Source: Phycisphaerales bacterium (lineage in GTDB: Bacteria; Planctomycetota; Phycisphaerae; Phycisphaerales; UBA1924). Taken from it: DNA of 64,000 bases. A model generated the notes under the pieces. That model was not told where the DNA came from. It was given only the letters and a program-made list of their open reading frames with translations, and made no database searches. Within the stretch, counting starts at the first letter, position 1; each line of letters starts with the position of its first letter. Position numbers and translations under genes: made by a program. Shown piece after piece: positions 1-9,879 of this stretch. Location: positions 2,418,001-2,482,000 of the forward strand of contig CP064987.1 of NCBI GenBank assembly GCA_016699835.1. The letters are read 5' to 3'.

Positions 1-1192
1 CATAGAGCACGACGAACCCCTCGCTCCCGATCGGGGCCGTGCCATACTTCGCGACCAGATCAAGCACGTGCCCGATCTCGCCCCTCGCGATGAGCGCCCC
101 GAACCCCAACTGCGTGAGGTCGTCGATCATCCGCTTGGTCCCGCCCGAGACGCCCTTCGCCGTCGCGCCCTCGAGCGCGAGCACCGCCACCAACCGTGCC
201 TCCGAAAGGGTCAACTCGCGTTGCACGCCGTCATGGTCCTCGCGCAGCCGCCGCTCCAGGAGCACCATCGCGTCGCTCCACCGCTTGGCGCCCGCGAGCA
301 CGACCATGCGCCTCCCAAAGATCTGCTCCGCCACACCAACCGGCACGCCCGACTCCCCCGCGACCTCGTCCAGCCAGCGCAGCGCCTCGACGTCGTTCCC
401 CTGCATCGATTGGCATAGCGCCGCGCCCACCGACGCCCGAGCCACGTGCTCATGGACCAGCAGCGATCGGGGCAAGCGATCCAGAGTCGGCGGTTTGCCG
501 GGCGTCGCGTTCAGAATCACACCAAAGTCGACAAGCGCCGACGCGATCGTGCCCGACGAACCCGTCAACTCCGCCTTGTAGTACTTCACCCACCCCGAGT
601 AATACTTCGCCAACGACCGAAGCCGCCGGGCGTCCTCCAGGTCGCTCCGCACCTCGGCAAGCACGCTGTCGGTCGCCCGCTCCTGGCGCGACTCAAGAGA
701 CGCCACACGCCGATCGACTTTGTCGCCGACCTCACGGAAGATCACCGCCGCGCGATCGAGCACATCCTTCGCCTCGGCCACCTCGGCCTCCGTCGCTAGC
801 CGCAGCCGATGCCGCTCGGCGATCTCCTCGCCCCGAAAATACGTCGCCTTCGCCAGATCCAATCGCAACTCAAACGTCTCGGCCCCCGGCACGCGGCGCA
901 TCAGATCTTCGGCCTGCGCTTCCACAAGCGCCCGCTCCTTCGGGTCTTGCACATTCGAGAGCAGCCTCACATACAACCTCCCGAGTTCCTCCGCCGCCCG
1001 AACGCGATCGGCCTCCACGCTCGTCGCAAGTCGCGCCCGAAGGTGCGCCCCCAAAACGCGATCCAACCCGCGATCCCGGAGATACTGCTCGAGCCGCGCA
1101 TCCCCGGAAACCTGCGCCACAGCCGCGGAGGCGAGCACCGCCCACGCGCCAAGTCCAACGAGTTGGATCCAGGCTCTACTTCGCGGGGACAT
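1..1192 (-). CDS. Secreted helical-repeat protein, last gene of the VWA/ExbBD cluster (3' end outside window)
   Basis: This reading frame starts at an ATG at 1192 and stays open to the left edge, giving at least 397 residues. Residues 1-27 look like a signal peptide: a short basic start (MSPRSR), a hydrophobic stretch and an Ala-rich cleavage region ending near AVAQ. The rest is rich in Leu, Ala, Arg and Glu, as in alpha-helical or TPR-like repeats; I see no catalytic motif. The start overlaps the end of the preceding exbD-like gene by 17 bases, so it belongs to the same transcript. By position it is probably a periplasmic partner of the ExbB/ExbD complex. The function is unknown and the C-terminus cannot be seen. 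Confidence 0.7.
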   Translation of the reverse strand, partial: MSPRSRAWIQLVGLGAWAVLASAAVAQVSGDARLEQYLRDRGLDRVLGAHLRARLATSVEADRVRAAEELGRLYVRLLSNVQDPKERALVEAQAEDLMRRVPGAETFELRLDLAKATYFRGEEIAERHRLRLATEAEVAEAKDVLDRAAVIFREVGDKVDRRVASLESRQERATDSVLAEVRSDLEDARRLRSLAKYYSGWVKYYKAELTGSSGTIASALVDFGVILNATPGKPPTLDRLPRSLLVHEHVARASVGAALCQSMQGNDVEALRWLDEVAGESGVPVGVAEQIFGRRMVVLAGAKRWSDAMVLLERRLREDHDGVQRELTLSEARLVAVLALEGATAKGVSGGTKRMIDDLTQLGFGALIARGEIGHVLDLVAKYGTAPIGSEGFVVLY

Positions 1193-1586
1193 AACTCACC
1201 TTGATAAACCCGGCGTCCTTGCACGACTGCAACGCCGTCGCGATCGAGTCCACACGCACCGACGACGATCCGCGAACGAACACACCGACCTCCTTGGGCA
1301 AAGGCTTGAGCACGCGCGTCAGCGTCGCGCCATCGGTCACGATCTGCCCCCCGACTCGAAAGACCTCCGCGTCGCCCTGCCTCTCAACGCTCACAATCTG
1401 CGGCTGCAGGTCTCGCCCCGCTCCCGCGCCCTGACGCTCTGCCCGAAGCCCCGACGCCAGTTGGCTCTCCGGCGGCGTGATCTGGGCCGTCACCAGGAAG
1501 TAGATCAGCAGCAGGAACACCACGTCGATAAGCGAGACCAGCGGCATCGTCGCCGATTCCTCTCGCGCAGCGCGGAGCAGTCTCAT
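1176..1586 (-). CDS. ExbD/TolR-family biopolymer transport protein (second copy)
   Basis: The product is 136 residues, the usual ExbD/TolR size. It has one N-terminal membrane segment (about residues 17-37) containing the family signature PLVSLIDVVFLLLIYFLVTA, in which the Asp is the predicted proton-carrying residue. A periplasmic domain follows that ends in the VFVRGSSSVRVDSIATALQ type of fold. Partners are the ExbB-like channel and the first ExbD encoded just upstream. I chose the ATG at 1586 because it overlaps the stop of the upstream gene as ATGA; a longer in-frame form to 1622 would overlap that gene more. Function by family: using proton motive force to drive an outer periplasmic partner. 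The substrate is unknown. Confidence 0.88.
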   Translation of the reverse strand: MRLLRAAREESATMPLVSLIDVVFLLLIYFLVTAQITPPESQLASGLRAERQGAGAGRDLQPQIVSVERQGDAEVFRVGGQIVTDGATLTRVLKPLPKEVGVFVRGSSSVRVDSIATALQSCKDAGFIKVSYVPAK

Positions 1587-2011
1587 GGCATCCCCCCCTG
1601 CCCCGACGTTCCCAGTTGCCAACTCTTCACGCCCAAGACGCTTAGCCGATCCGCGATGAGGTTGATCGAGTGCGCCCCGGCGCTCCGGTCCGCGCGAATA
1701 TGCACGTGCACTTTGTCGGCGCCGCCAACCTCGGTGATGGTGTGCCCCACGATCTGCACGAGTCGATCCATCAGCACGCTCTCGCCGCCGACAAAGTACC
1801 GACCCTCGGCACTCACATCGATCGTCAGCGATGCGCGCGACGCCTCGGGGAGCGACTCGCCCTTCACCTCAGGGAGGTCCACGCGCGTCCGAGCCTCGCG
1901 CGAGAACGTCGAGGTGAACATGAAGAAGATGATGAGCAGCATCACCACGTCGATCATCGGCGTCATGTCAAAGACGCCGTCGCCCGCCTCGATGCGCCGG
2001 GTGCGAGTCAT
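1583..2011 (-). CDS. ExbD/TolR-family biopolymer transport protein (first copy)
   Basis: The product is 142 residues with one membrane segment at about 17-36. The signature is FDMTPMIDVVMLLIIFFMFT, whose Asp corresponds to the proton-binding residue of ExbD/TolR. The periplasmic part begins with a DLPEVKG-type segment usual in this family. The ATG at 2011 overlaps the stop of the exbB-like gene as ATGA, and its own stop overlaps the next exbD in the same way. Two different ExbD subunits next to one ExbB are common in planctomycete and delta-proteobacterial clusters (established knowledge) and suggest a mixed ring or plug. The energised partner is probably the VWA or repeat protein of this cluster, which is an inference. 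Confidence 0.9.
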   Translation of the reverse strand: MTRTRRIEAGDGVFDMTPMIDVVMLLIIFFMFTSTFSREARTRVDLPEVKGESLPEASRASLTIDVSAEGRYFVGGESVLMDRLVQIVGHTITEVGGADKVHVHIRADRSAGAHSINLIADRLSVLGVKSWQLGTSGQGGMP

Positions 2012-2829
2012 CGCGCTCCCGTCTCCCGGGCCGCGCCCACGCCGTGAGGCACCTGCGGCGGCATCGCCGGCGGCACGCCCGGACGCGCCGCTCCCGGTCG
2101 CGTGGGGGCGCGCCCGCCACGCCCCATTCCCGCGCCCTCGATCTCCGACGCCAGGCCCTCGATCACCTCACCCGCCTGGAGCGCCAACCGCTGCGTCCTG
2201 TTCCGGAAATACACCGACAACGCGTGGCACGGAATCGCGACCACCAGCCCCTGCACCGTCGTGATGAGCGCGATCGAAATGTCCCCCGCGAGTTGCGCCG
2301 GCCGGGCCGCCCCCTCCGTCGTGCTGATCGTCTCGAACCCGCCCACCATCCCGACAACCGTGCCCAAGAGCCCCAGCATCGGCGCGACTTGCGCGATCAG
2401 CGCGATCCCGTCCGTGCTCCGCCCCAACCGATCCACCTCGGTCGTCCCGGCCTCCTCGAGCGCCGATCGCATCTCCAGAAACCCGAACGGCGATCGCATG
2501 CACCGCGTCATCGCCTGCCCGAACACCCGCGTCACAAAGCAGCGATTCTCCTCCGTGTCACAGAATCGAAGCGCGCCCTGGATGTCGTTCCCGCGTAGGT
2601 GCCGAGAAAGCCCCTCGACCACCTCCGGCGGCGTCAGCCTCGTGTCGCGCACCGTCAAGAGATGCACGATCGCGAGCGCCACCGCCGCCACCGATAGCAT
2701 GATGATGACATACCCGATCGGCCCGCCGCCCTTGATGTACTGCCACAGCGTCCGCGATGACGCCGCGCCCGTGCCGGCCTGCGCCAGCGTCACGTCGATC
2801 AACGACCAAACCGTCGAATGCACGATCAT
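2008..2829 (-). CDS. MotA/TolQ/ExbB-family proton channel
   Basis: The product is 273 residues from the ATG at 2829. It has an N-terminal hydrophobic segment, a second one around YVIIMLSVAAVALAIVHLLT, a cytoplasmic loop with the SALEEAGTTEVDRL segment, and two C-terminal membrane helices around IALIAQVAPMLGLLGTVVG and SIALITTVQGLVVAIPCHA. This is the TolQ/ExbB layout. The start was chosen because it forms an ATGA overlap with the stop of the upstream gene at 2826; an in-frame extension to 2901 lies inside that gene. It should form the pentameric channel that conducts protons with the two ExbD proteins encoded directly downstream in the inner membrane. Confidence 0.9.
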   Translation of the reverse strand: MIVHSTVWSLIDVTLAQAGTGAASSRTLWQYIKGGGPIGYVIIMLSVAAVALAIVHLLTVRDTRLTPPEVVEGLSRHLRGNDIQGALRFCDTEENRCFVTRVFGQAMTRCMRSPFGFLEMRSALEEAGTTEVDRLGRSTDGIALIAQVAPMLGLLGTVVGMVGGFETISTTEGAARPAQLAGDISIALITTVQGLVVAIPCHALSVYFRNRTQRLALQAGEVIEGLASEIEGAGMGRGGRAPTRPGAARPGVPPAMPPQVPHGVGAARETGAR

Positions 2830-4130
2830 GGACCCTCGCCTTTCACGCCCGCGGGAGCCTTTGCCGGAACATCCGACGCCGTGCCCCTCGCCAGCAGCCA
2901 ATCCGTCGATGAACTGTTCGGATACCGAACCACCAGTTCCTGCTTGAGTTTCGCCGCCCCCGCGGAGTCGCCCATCGCCTCGAGCGCCGCCGACGCTTCC
3001 GCCAGCGCGAGCGCCGTCAGCGCCGCCGAGTGCCGCTCCAGCCGCGCGGGAACGTGCAGCAACTCCGCGATCCCCATGAGCCGCGACTCCTCATCCGGCT
3101 CCAGCAGCAGCGATCGCCCGATCCCCACGCGCACCCACGCCTCGACCCACCCGCCCGATCGCGCCTCGATCATGCCCCGCAACTCACTCCGCGCCTTGGC
3201 ACGCGTCGATTCATCGCCAAGCCGCGCCGCCACAAGGCTCGACACCAGCGACAGCCCCGGGTCATTCCCCTCGATCCGAAGCAGCAATGAGAGATCGCCG
3301 ACCTCCAGCCCGCACTCGCCACGCGCCGCCGCCAGATACAACCCGGCAAGTCGAGACGCGCGTCGTCGCGCTGGACCAGCGTCCTCTGACAGGTGGCTCA
3401 CCTCGCTCAGCGTCTCGCCGCGCGCCAGCGCCTGCACCGCCGGCGTCTTCTGCCAGATCGGCGGGAGCGACGACACCAGCCCCAACTCCGCATCAAACTC
3501 CAGCCCGCGCTCCAGCGCCTCGCGATCCTCCGATCGTGCGAACAACTCCGAGATCGGGACGCCCGACCCCACCCACACGAGCCAGGGCTCCAGCGCTAGC
3601 GTCTGCACGCCCCGTGCCAATCGACATCGCACCAATCCCGCCGACGCGATCGCCGCCGTCGGGCCTTCCTCCCGCGCGAACATCGGCATCACCCGCTCGA
3701 ACAAAGGCTCTGCCCCGGGAACATCACCGCGCTCCAGCCGTTCGCGCGCCCGCCACAGGTCCTGCCCGCCCTCCAGCCACGTCGTGATACTCGCCGCACG
3801 CTCCGTCCCCGCCGCGGCACCCTCGATCGACCCCACACGATCCCACCCGATCACCGTCGCCGCCATCTTCCCGTCGGCGTCACGCTGCCGGATCGTCACT
3901 CCCGCCGCCGAGAGCGACTCGACGCCCGCCCGCTCCCACCCGGCTCGCCGCGCATCACCAGCGCGCAGCATCACGGTCAAGACCTCCTTCGCCTCCGCCG
4001 GGGCCGCATCACCCTTCCCCGCGCCCTTCACAGGTGCGGCGTCCTGGGCCATCACAGGCGCGGCCCACACCCACGACACCGCCAACGCCGTCACACCCAC
4101 ACGAGAGGCTGTCCACACACCTCGTCTCAT
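2826..4130 (-). CDS. Secreted helical-repeat protein of the VWA/ExbBD cluster
   Basis: The product is 434 residues from the ATG at 4130. That ATG overlaps the stop of the VWA gene as ATGA, and the gene's own stop overlaps exbB. Residues 1-29 form a clear signal peptide (MRRGVWTASRVGVTALAVSW, then an Ala-rich cleavage region ending VMAQ). The mature part is Ala/Leu/Glu/Arg rich with repeated helical pairs, compatible with TPR or SEL1-like repeats, but I cannot assign a family. It lies between a membrane-anchored VWA protein and the ExbB/ExbD motor, so a periplasmic scaffold or adaptor is a reasonable inference. No enzyme motif is visible. Confidence 0.75.
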   Translation of the reverse strand: MRRGVWTASRVGVTALAVSWVWAAPVMAQDAAPVKGAGKGDAAPAEAKEVLTVMLRAGDARRAGWERAGVESLSAAGVTIRQRDADGKMAATVIGWDRVGSIEGAAAGTERAASITTWLEGGQDLWRARERLERGDVPGAEPLFERVMPMFAREEGPTAAIASAGLVRCRLARGVQTLALEPWLVWVGSGVPISELFARSEDREALERGLEFDAELGLVSSLPPIWQKTPAVQALARGETLSEVSHLSEDAGPARRRASRLAGLYLAAARGECGLEVGDLSLLLRIEGNDPGLSLVSSLVAARLGDESTRAKARSELRGMIEARSGGWVEAWVRVGIGRSLLLEPDEESRLMGIAELLHVPARLERHSAALTALALAEASAALEAMGDSAGAAKLKQELVVRYPNSSSTDWLLARGTASDVPAKAPAGVKGEGP

Positions 4131-5098
4131 GGGGGCCCCGCGATAAACGTGTACGAACCCTTGCTCAGCGCCGCGATCTGCTTCATCACCTCTTCTGAGT
4201 CCCGCGTCCCGAAGCAGATGCAATGGATCGGCACACGCAACTTCGCATTCAGCACCGCGATCTCGTCCGCCGTCACCGGGTCGAACTCGCCGTCGGTCAT
4301 GAAATAGATCGCCTCGGGGCGCGGCTTCATCGCGAACGCGACCTGAAACGCCGGCAGCGGCACCGTCCCCCCCGCATCATGCAGATTCCCGATCTCCGCG
4401 ATCGCCCACCGCTTCCCGCTCCACACCGCCTCGGTCCACTCCGTCTTGTTCCCCAGTGGCATCGCCCCATCGCTATACGGCAGCACGATGAACTGAGCCG
4501 TCTCCGACAGCGACCGGATCGACTCGCTCAACTGCCCCTTCAAGGAATCGAGTTTCCCGCCGACACCCATCGACCCCGAAACGTCGACGATGTACACAAA
4601 GCGGTTCCCCGTCGCCTCGACGCCGAAGAAACTCGCCCCGCCGCCACCCGCGCCGCCCATCGCCTCGCCCGATGTGCCCACGTCGCCGCCCCCCGCGAGC
4701 GTGCCGATGTCCGAGATCTCCCCGATCGCGCCCTCCAGCCCGCTCGCCGCGCTCGCGTCCATCAGGTCCGCCGCCACAGGCTCCTGCATCGACATCTCCG
4801 GGACGGCCGGCGCATCAAGCGCCACGGCACTGTCCTGCAGCGACGCCAACTCCTCCTCCGACGCCACCGCGAACTCGACACCAGGCCCCTCAGAGTCCAC
4901 CCGCCCCGGCCCCGCCGGCCCGCCCCACCCGATCAGCATCGACATCAGCGCCATCAGGATGTGGACGACCACCGAAACTAGGACGCCCACGACCGCCGCC
5001 CGCCTCCCCCAACGCCACAGCAGTACCCGCAGGCTGGGCGGAACCTCCGCGTCGCGGTCATTCTGCAGTTCAACGTACTCCGTCACAACCTTCTTCAT
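4127..5098 (-). CDS. Membrane-anchored von Willebrand factor A (VWA) protein
   Basis: The product is 323 residues from the ATG at 5098 (MKKVVTEYVELQND); a GTG at 5125 would add 9 residues and neither has a good ribosome site. A membrane helix lies at about 33-57 (VVGVLVSVVVHILMALMSML). A Gly/Ala/Ser-rich linker follows, then a VWA domain beginning FVYIVDVSGSMG near residue 172, with the metal-binding DxSxS motif and a downstream YFMTDGEFD segment. The topology resembles TonB-like or Bat-type proteins, with a short inside part, one helix and a periplasmic domain. It is the first gene of a six-gene overlapping cluster with ExbB and two ExbD. A mechanical coupling role is inferred; the ligand is unknown. 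Confidence 0.85.
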   Translation of the reverse strand: MKKVVTEYVELQNDRDAEVPPSLRVLLWRWGRRAAVVGVLVSVVVHILMALMSMLIGWGGPAGPGRVDSEGPGVEFAVASEEELASLQDSAVALDAPAVPEMSMQEPVAADLMDASAASGLEGAIGEISDIGTLAGGGDVGTSGEAMGGAGGGGASFFGVEATGNRFVYIVDVSGSMGVGGKLDSLKGQLSESIRSLSETAQFIVLPYSDGAMPLGNKTEWTEAVWSGKRWAIAEIGNLHDAGGTVPLPAFQVAFAMKPRPEAIYFMTDGEFDPVTADEIAVLNAKLRVPIHCICFGTRDSEEVMKQIAALSKGSYTFIAGPP

Positions 5099-5519
5099 GG
5101 ATATCGCTCGGGCGGGCGTTGTCACACATCATCGGCGACACGCCACGCGCTCACGCACTCGGCATGAGAGTCCTTCGCGCACGCCCATGCTCGGGGTCAC
5201 GCCGCCCACGCCAAGCCTGGTTCCAGACCCCGTTCGCGCAGGATCCGCCACGCGGGTCGTGCGACGCTCGTGCGGGTAGCGACCATTGGGGGCCGCCCCA
5301 ACAGTCTACAGACATCGCCCGAGCCGGGTTGCAACCCCCTCGTCACCCCCAGCATGTCACCCGCTCAACGCGTGACCCGCCCATACGTGTCGATTCGACG
5401 CCGAAACGCCCCTGGTTCGCCCCCATTGGCCCACCCAACCGATTTCCAGACATATCCTTGGGCAAAGTCCCTTCCGCCAGCCCACGCACGCCACCATCCC
5501 GCCCCAGCCGCCCCAAACC
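5099..5519. promoter_or_regulatory. Divergent intergenic region between the VWA cluster and pyrH
   Basis: These 421 bases separate two outward-reading transcription units, so promoters for both should lie here. I see no convincing sigma-70 type -35/-10 pair and no terminator. The stretch is C-rich on the plus strand like the rest of the left part of the window. No small gene with a good start is apparent. Confidence 0.4.
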
Positions 5520-6254
5520 ATGCCAAACCACGCCGACGCATCCAAGCCCTACCGCCGGGTCCTCCTCAAACTCTCCGGCGAGTCCTTCGCCAAGCCGGGC
5601 CAGTTCGGGATCGATGGCGAGGAACTCTCCTCCATCGCCAAGGAGATCAAGGCCGCCACCGGCGCCACCCAGATCGCCGTCGTCGTCGGCGGCGGAAACA
5701 TCATCCGCGGCGCCTCCCTCGCCGAAGCCGGCCGCATCGAGCAGGCCACCGCCGACCACATGGGCATGCTGGGCACCGTCATCAACGCCCTCGCCCTGAA
5801 GGAAGCCCTCTTCGCCGAGGGGGTCGATTGCCGCGTGATGTCCGCCATCGAGATCCGCGCCGTCGCCGAGCCGTTTATACGCTCCCGCGCCCTGCGCCAC
5901 CTCGAAAAGGGCCGCGTCGTCATCCTCGCCGCCGGCACGGGCAACCCCTTCTTCACCACCGACACCTGCGCCGCCCTCCGCGCCACAGAACTCGCCTGCG
6001 ATGTCCTGCTCAAAGCCACCAAAGTCGATGGCGTCTACTCCGCCGACCCCAAAAAGGACCCCAAGGCCACACGCTTCGACCGCCTCACCTTCGCCGAGGC
6101 CTTGAGCAAAAACCTCCGCGTCATGGACATGACCGCCCTCGCCATGTGCGGCGAGCACAAACTCCCCGTCCTCGTCTTCGATTACAAGAAGCACGGCAAC
6201 ATCGCCAAGGCCGTCCGAAAGGACCCCATCGGCACCCTTCTCTTGCCTTCGTAA
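5520..6254 (+). CDS. pyrH: UMP kinase
   Basis: The 244-residue product phosphorylates UMP to UDP with ATP, the step that leads to UTP and CTP. It belongs to the amino acid kinase fold. Visible motifs are the N-terminal RVLLKLSGESF, the phosphate loop VVVGGGNIIRG, the DHMGMLGTVINALAL helix, the GTGNPFFTTDT segment and the KATKVDGVYSADPKK segment typical of bacterial PyrH. The length matches the family (about 240). The gene is followed 43 bases later by frr, the usual bacterial order (often rpsB-tsf-pyrH-frr), although rpsB and tsf are not seen here. It is a cytoplasmic hexamer, probably regulated by GTP and UTP as in the family. Confidence 0.97.
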   Translation: MPNHADASKPYRRVLLKLSGESFAKPGQFGIDGEELSSIAKEIKAATGATQIAVVVGGGNIIRGASLAEAGRIEQATADHMGMLGTVINALALKEALFAEGVDCRVMSAIEIRAVAEPFIRSRALRHLEKGRVVILAAGTGNPFFTTDTCAALRATELACDVLLKATKVDGVYSADPKKDPKATRFDRLTFAEALSKNLRVMDMTALAMCGEHKLPVLVFDYKKHGNIAKAVRKDPIGTLLLPS

Positions 6255-6297
6255 GAACCCCACCCGATCAACCACCCGACCAGCCAAGGAGCCATCC

Positions 6298-6873
6298 ATG
6301 TCCTTCACCGATCCCGATTCCATCCTCCTGTTCGCCGAAGAGCACATGGAGAAGGCCGTCGATTATCTCAAGCAGGAGTTCCGCGGCATCCGCACAGGCC
6401 GCGCCCACCCCGCCCTCGTCGAGTTCGTGAAAGTCGATTACTACGGCTCGATGACCGAACTCAAGTCCCTCGCCGCCATCAGCGTCCCCGAGCCGAGCCA
6501 ACTCCTCGTCAAGCCCTTCGACGCCGGAAGCGTCGCCGCCATCAAGACCGCCATCGAGGGCGCGGGGCTCGGCCTCAACCCCATGCCCGAGGGCAAGCAA
6601 CTCCGCATCACGATCCCCATGCTCTCCTCCGAGCGACGCCAGAAACTCGTCGCCCAGTGCAAGAAACTCGCCGAAGAGCAGAAGGTCGCCATCCGCAACA
6701 TCCGCCGCGACGCCAACAAGCACGCCGACGCCCTCGCCAAAGCCCCCACCGGCGGCCTCCCCGAGGACGAGATCGACACCCTCAAGGAAGAGATCCAGAG
6801 CCTCACCAAAAAGGCCGAGGAAAACGTCGACACCCTCACCAACAACAAGATGAAGGAAGTGCAGGAAGTCTGA
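6298..6873 (+). CDS. frr: Ribosome recycling factor
   Basis: The 191-residue product splits post-termination ribosomes together with EF-G. It shows the conserved opening EEHMEKAVDYLKQEFRGIRT and the RTGRAHPALVE segment. It also has the ISVPEPSQLLVKPFD and PMPEGKQLRITIPMLSSERR motifs and a long C-terminal helix with EEQKVAIRNIRRDANKH. Typical length is 185 residues. The ATG at 6298 has the purine-rich CAAGGAGCC a few bases upstream. It lies directly downstream of pyrH and is almost certainly co-transcribed with it. Confidence 0.97.
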   Translation: MSFTDPDSILLFAEEHMEKAVDYLKQEFRGIRTGRAHPALVEFVKVDYYGSMTELKSLAAISVPEPSQLLVKPFDAGSVAAIKTAIEGAGLGLNPMPEGKQLRITIPMLSSERRQKLVAQCKKLAEEQKVAIRNIRRDANKHADALAKAPTGGLPEDEIDTLKEEIQSLTKKAEENVDTLTNNKMKEVQEV

Positions 6874-6912
6874 GCGACCGTCGTTGGCTCGACATCACGT
6901 CGTCCCGCAATG

Positions 6913-6941
6913 AAAAAGGGCTGGAGCACTCGCTCCAGCCC
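6913..6941 (-). terminator. Intrinsic terminator of ahcY
   Basis: A perfect 10-base stem GGGCTGGAGC (6918-6927) pairs with GCTCCAGCCC (6932-6941) around a 4-base loop. On the minus strand it is followed directly by five T residues (6913-6917 complement). It therefore ends transcripts coming from ahcY. On the plus strand there is no T-run, so it should act weakly, if at all, for frr. Confidence 0.85.
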
Positions 6942-6955
6942 TGATCCTTCTCAGA

Positions 6956-6994
6956 CTCGTGGCGCAGGCGTCCCGCCTGTGCTTCTCACTCTAC
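6956..6994. repeat. Dispersed palindrome of the GGCAGGCGTCCCGCCTG family, copy 1
   Basis: An interrupted palindrome built on GCAGGCGTCCCGCCTG, preceded by CTCGTGG and followed by a pyrimidine-rich tail ending in CTAC. The same core with the same flanks occurs at 12549-12580 and, inverted, at 17721-17760. It sits between the ahcY stop codon and its terminator. Confidence 0.7.
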
Positions 6995-6997
6995 AAC

Positions 6998-8506
<1,509 letters not shown>

Positions 8507-8631
8507 GACAGTTCCTTTGTAAATGTCCAAATGGTCAAATGGCCAAATTGCCAAATAAAGTCGTTCGTCTCTTCGTCTCTTCGCTCTTATCTGTCTTCCT
8601 CTGTTCTCCCTCTGATCCTCTGCGTTCGCCT
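8507..8631 (-). repeat. ahcY leader made of CAAATGG-type and pyrimidine-rich simple repeats
   Basis: From 8520 to 8557 the plus strand carries four spaced variants of the unit CCAAATGG, for example ATGGTCAAATGGCCAAAT. The same units recur as an inverted pair at 39620-39737. From 8558 to 8640 follow short TCTTCGTC / TCCTCTG repeats. The ahcY ribosome site is at the edge. No riboswitch of the known SAH or SAM types could be recognised by eye. Confidence 0.6.
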
Positions 8632-9876
8632 TTAGATCCTCGCCACGCACGCAAACAGCCCAGGCCCCATCGCCTCCGGTTCACTCGGCAGCGGCGTCAC
8701 CTCGCACGAGCCAAACCCCGCCTCCAGCGCCCACGCGCGGATCGTCGCCGGCTCAAAGCCAAGGTGCTTGTGCCCCATCGTCCGTTTGTACGCCTCGCGC
8801 GTGTGCGGCAGCATGTCCACGATCAGCGCGATCCCACCGCCGCGCTCGGTCGTGAGCACGCGACGCATCTCGCGAAGGATCGCCCTGGGATCGTCCGCGT
8901 GGTGCAACACAAGCACGCACACCGCCGCGTCCACCGTGCCGTCCCCAAAGACGTTCCTCGGCAACTTCTCGAGGTCCCCCTTGACGAACCGCACGTTGTC
9001 GAATCGCGCCAGCCGCGCCCTCGCCGACTCCAGCATCGCCGCCGACGAGTCCACCGCGATCACCCCACCCACTCGTTTCTCGACGCCCCCCCCGACGCCC
9101 CCCCCGACGCCCCCCTCCCACCCGCGCTCATGGCTCGACAGCCACGGCGCGATCAACTCCGCCGCGTTCCCCGTCCCGCACCCAAGGTCCGCCACACGCC
9201 AGTCCGGCCACACCAGCGCCAAGAGCGAGACCGCCGTGAACGACGAGCCATACAGCGTCTCGCGCACGCGTTCCCACTCGCTCCCGCCCCCGCCGCCGAC
9301 GCGCCCGAAGAACGACTCGCTGTCGGTCCGCCGCTCCTCGATCACCGCCCGCAGCCGCCGCAGGTCCTCATCGAGTTCCGGATCGCTCACGCTGTTCGCG
9401 CCGCTGGCCACGCCGATCAACTGGTCCTTCACCACCAGCCACAGCGCCCGCGACTCCAACGGAAGATCGTCGAGCACCAATCGATATAAGGTCTGCGTCC
9501 CCTCGTTGCGGCGCACCAGCCAACTCGTTCCCGATCCCCCCGCGCCCTCGGCCAGCACCTTGAGGTGCCGGCTCACCGTCGACTGCGGCAACTGCACCAC
9601 GCTCGCCACCTCGCCCACCGAGAGTTCCTCGATCTCGAGGATCCGCAAGATGCGCAGCCGCACACGCTCGCTGAGCGCCGCCAGCCGCTCGGTCACCGGC
9701 GAGACCCGAGCCGAAGGCTCCCGGTCACCGGCCCGGCGCCTCGCCGACCCCACCCCCACCCCCGCCCCCACCCCCACCCCCGCCCCCGCCCCCGCCAAGG
9801 GCGCGGCCGGGCTCGCCGGATCTACCTGGGGCTTGGGGTGGGGTGCACGCGGAGTTGGGGTGGCTTTGTGCTTCAT
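8632..9876 (-). CDS. ArsR-family regulator fused to a SAM-dependent methyltransferase
   Basis: The product is 414 residues from the ATG at 9876. After a low-complexity Pro/Ala/Gly/Val N-terminus comes a winged helix at about 60-112, with a recognition helix near VVQLPQSTVSRHLKVLAEG. A class I methyltransferase domain follows with the SAM loop VADLGCGTGNAAELI (about 206-220) and motif VLVLHHADDPRAILREMRRVL. An insertion of GGVG repeats interrupts the methyltransferase domain near residue 253. No metal-binding Cys pair is seen in the HTH. The gene lies upstream of ahcY in the same direction. ArsR-type SAH sensors (SahR) control ahcY in proteobacteria (established), so a role in SAM/SAH balance is a good inference. 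Confidence 0.85.
   Translation of the reverse strand: MKHKATPTPRAPHPKPQVDPASPAAPLAGAGAGVGVGAGVGVGSARRRAGDREPSARVSPVTERLAALSERVRLRILRILEIEELSVGEVASVVQLPQSTVSRHLKVLAEGAGGSGTSWLVRRNEGTQTLYRLVLDDLPLESRALWLVVKDQLIGVASGANSVSDPELDEDLRRLRAVIEERRTDSESFFGRVGGGGGSEWERVRETLYGSSFTAVSLLALVWPDWRVADLGCGTGNAAELIAPWLSSHERGWEGGVGGGVGGGVEKRVGGVIAVDSSAAMLESARARLARFDNVRFVKGDLEKLPRNVFGDGTVDAAVCVLVLHHADDPRAILREMRRVLTTERGGGIALIVDMLPHTREAYKRTMGHKHLGFEPATIRAWALEAGFGSCEVTPLPSEPEAMGPGLFACVARI
9750..9800. repeat. C-rich hexanucleotide tract (CCCCCA/CCCCCG)n
   Basis: Units CCCCCA and CCCCCG alternate about eight times inside the N-terminal part of the ArsR-methyltransferase gene, where they encode GVGVGAG. A second 12-base GCCCCCCCCGAC repeat lies at 9088-9117 inside the same gene. 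Both can slip in replication. Confidence 0.75.
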
Positions 9877-9879
9877 CCG

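Noticed and set aside
8507..8631. SAH or SAM riboswitch in front of ahcY
   Set aside because: The leader consists of simple CAAATGG and TCTTCGTC repeats. I could not find a pseudoknot or the conserved core of a known SAH/SAM riboswitch.
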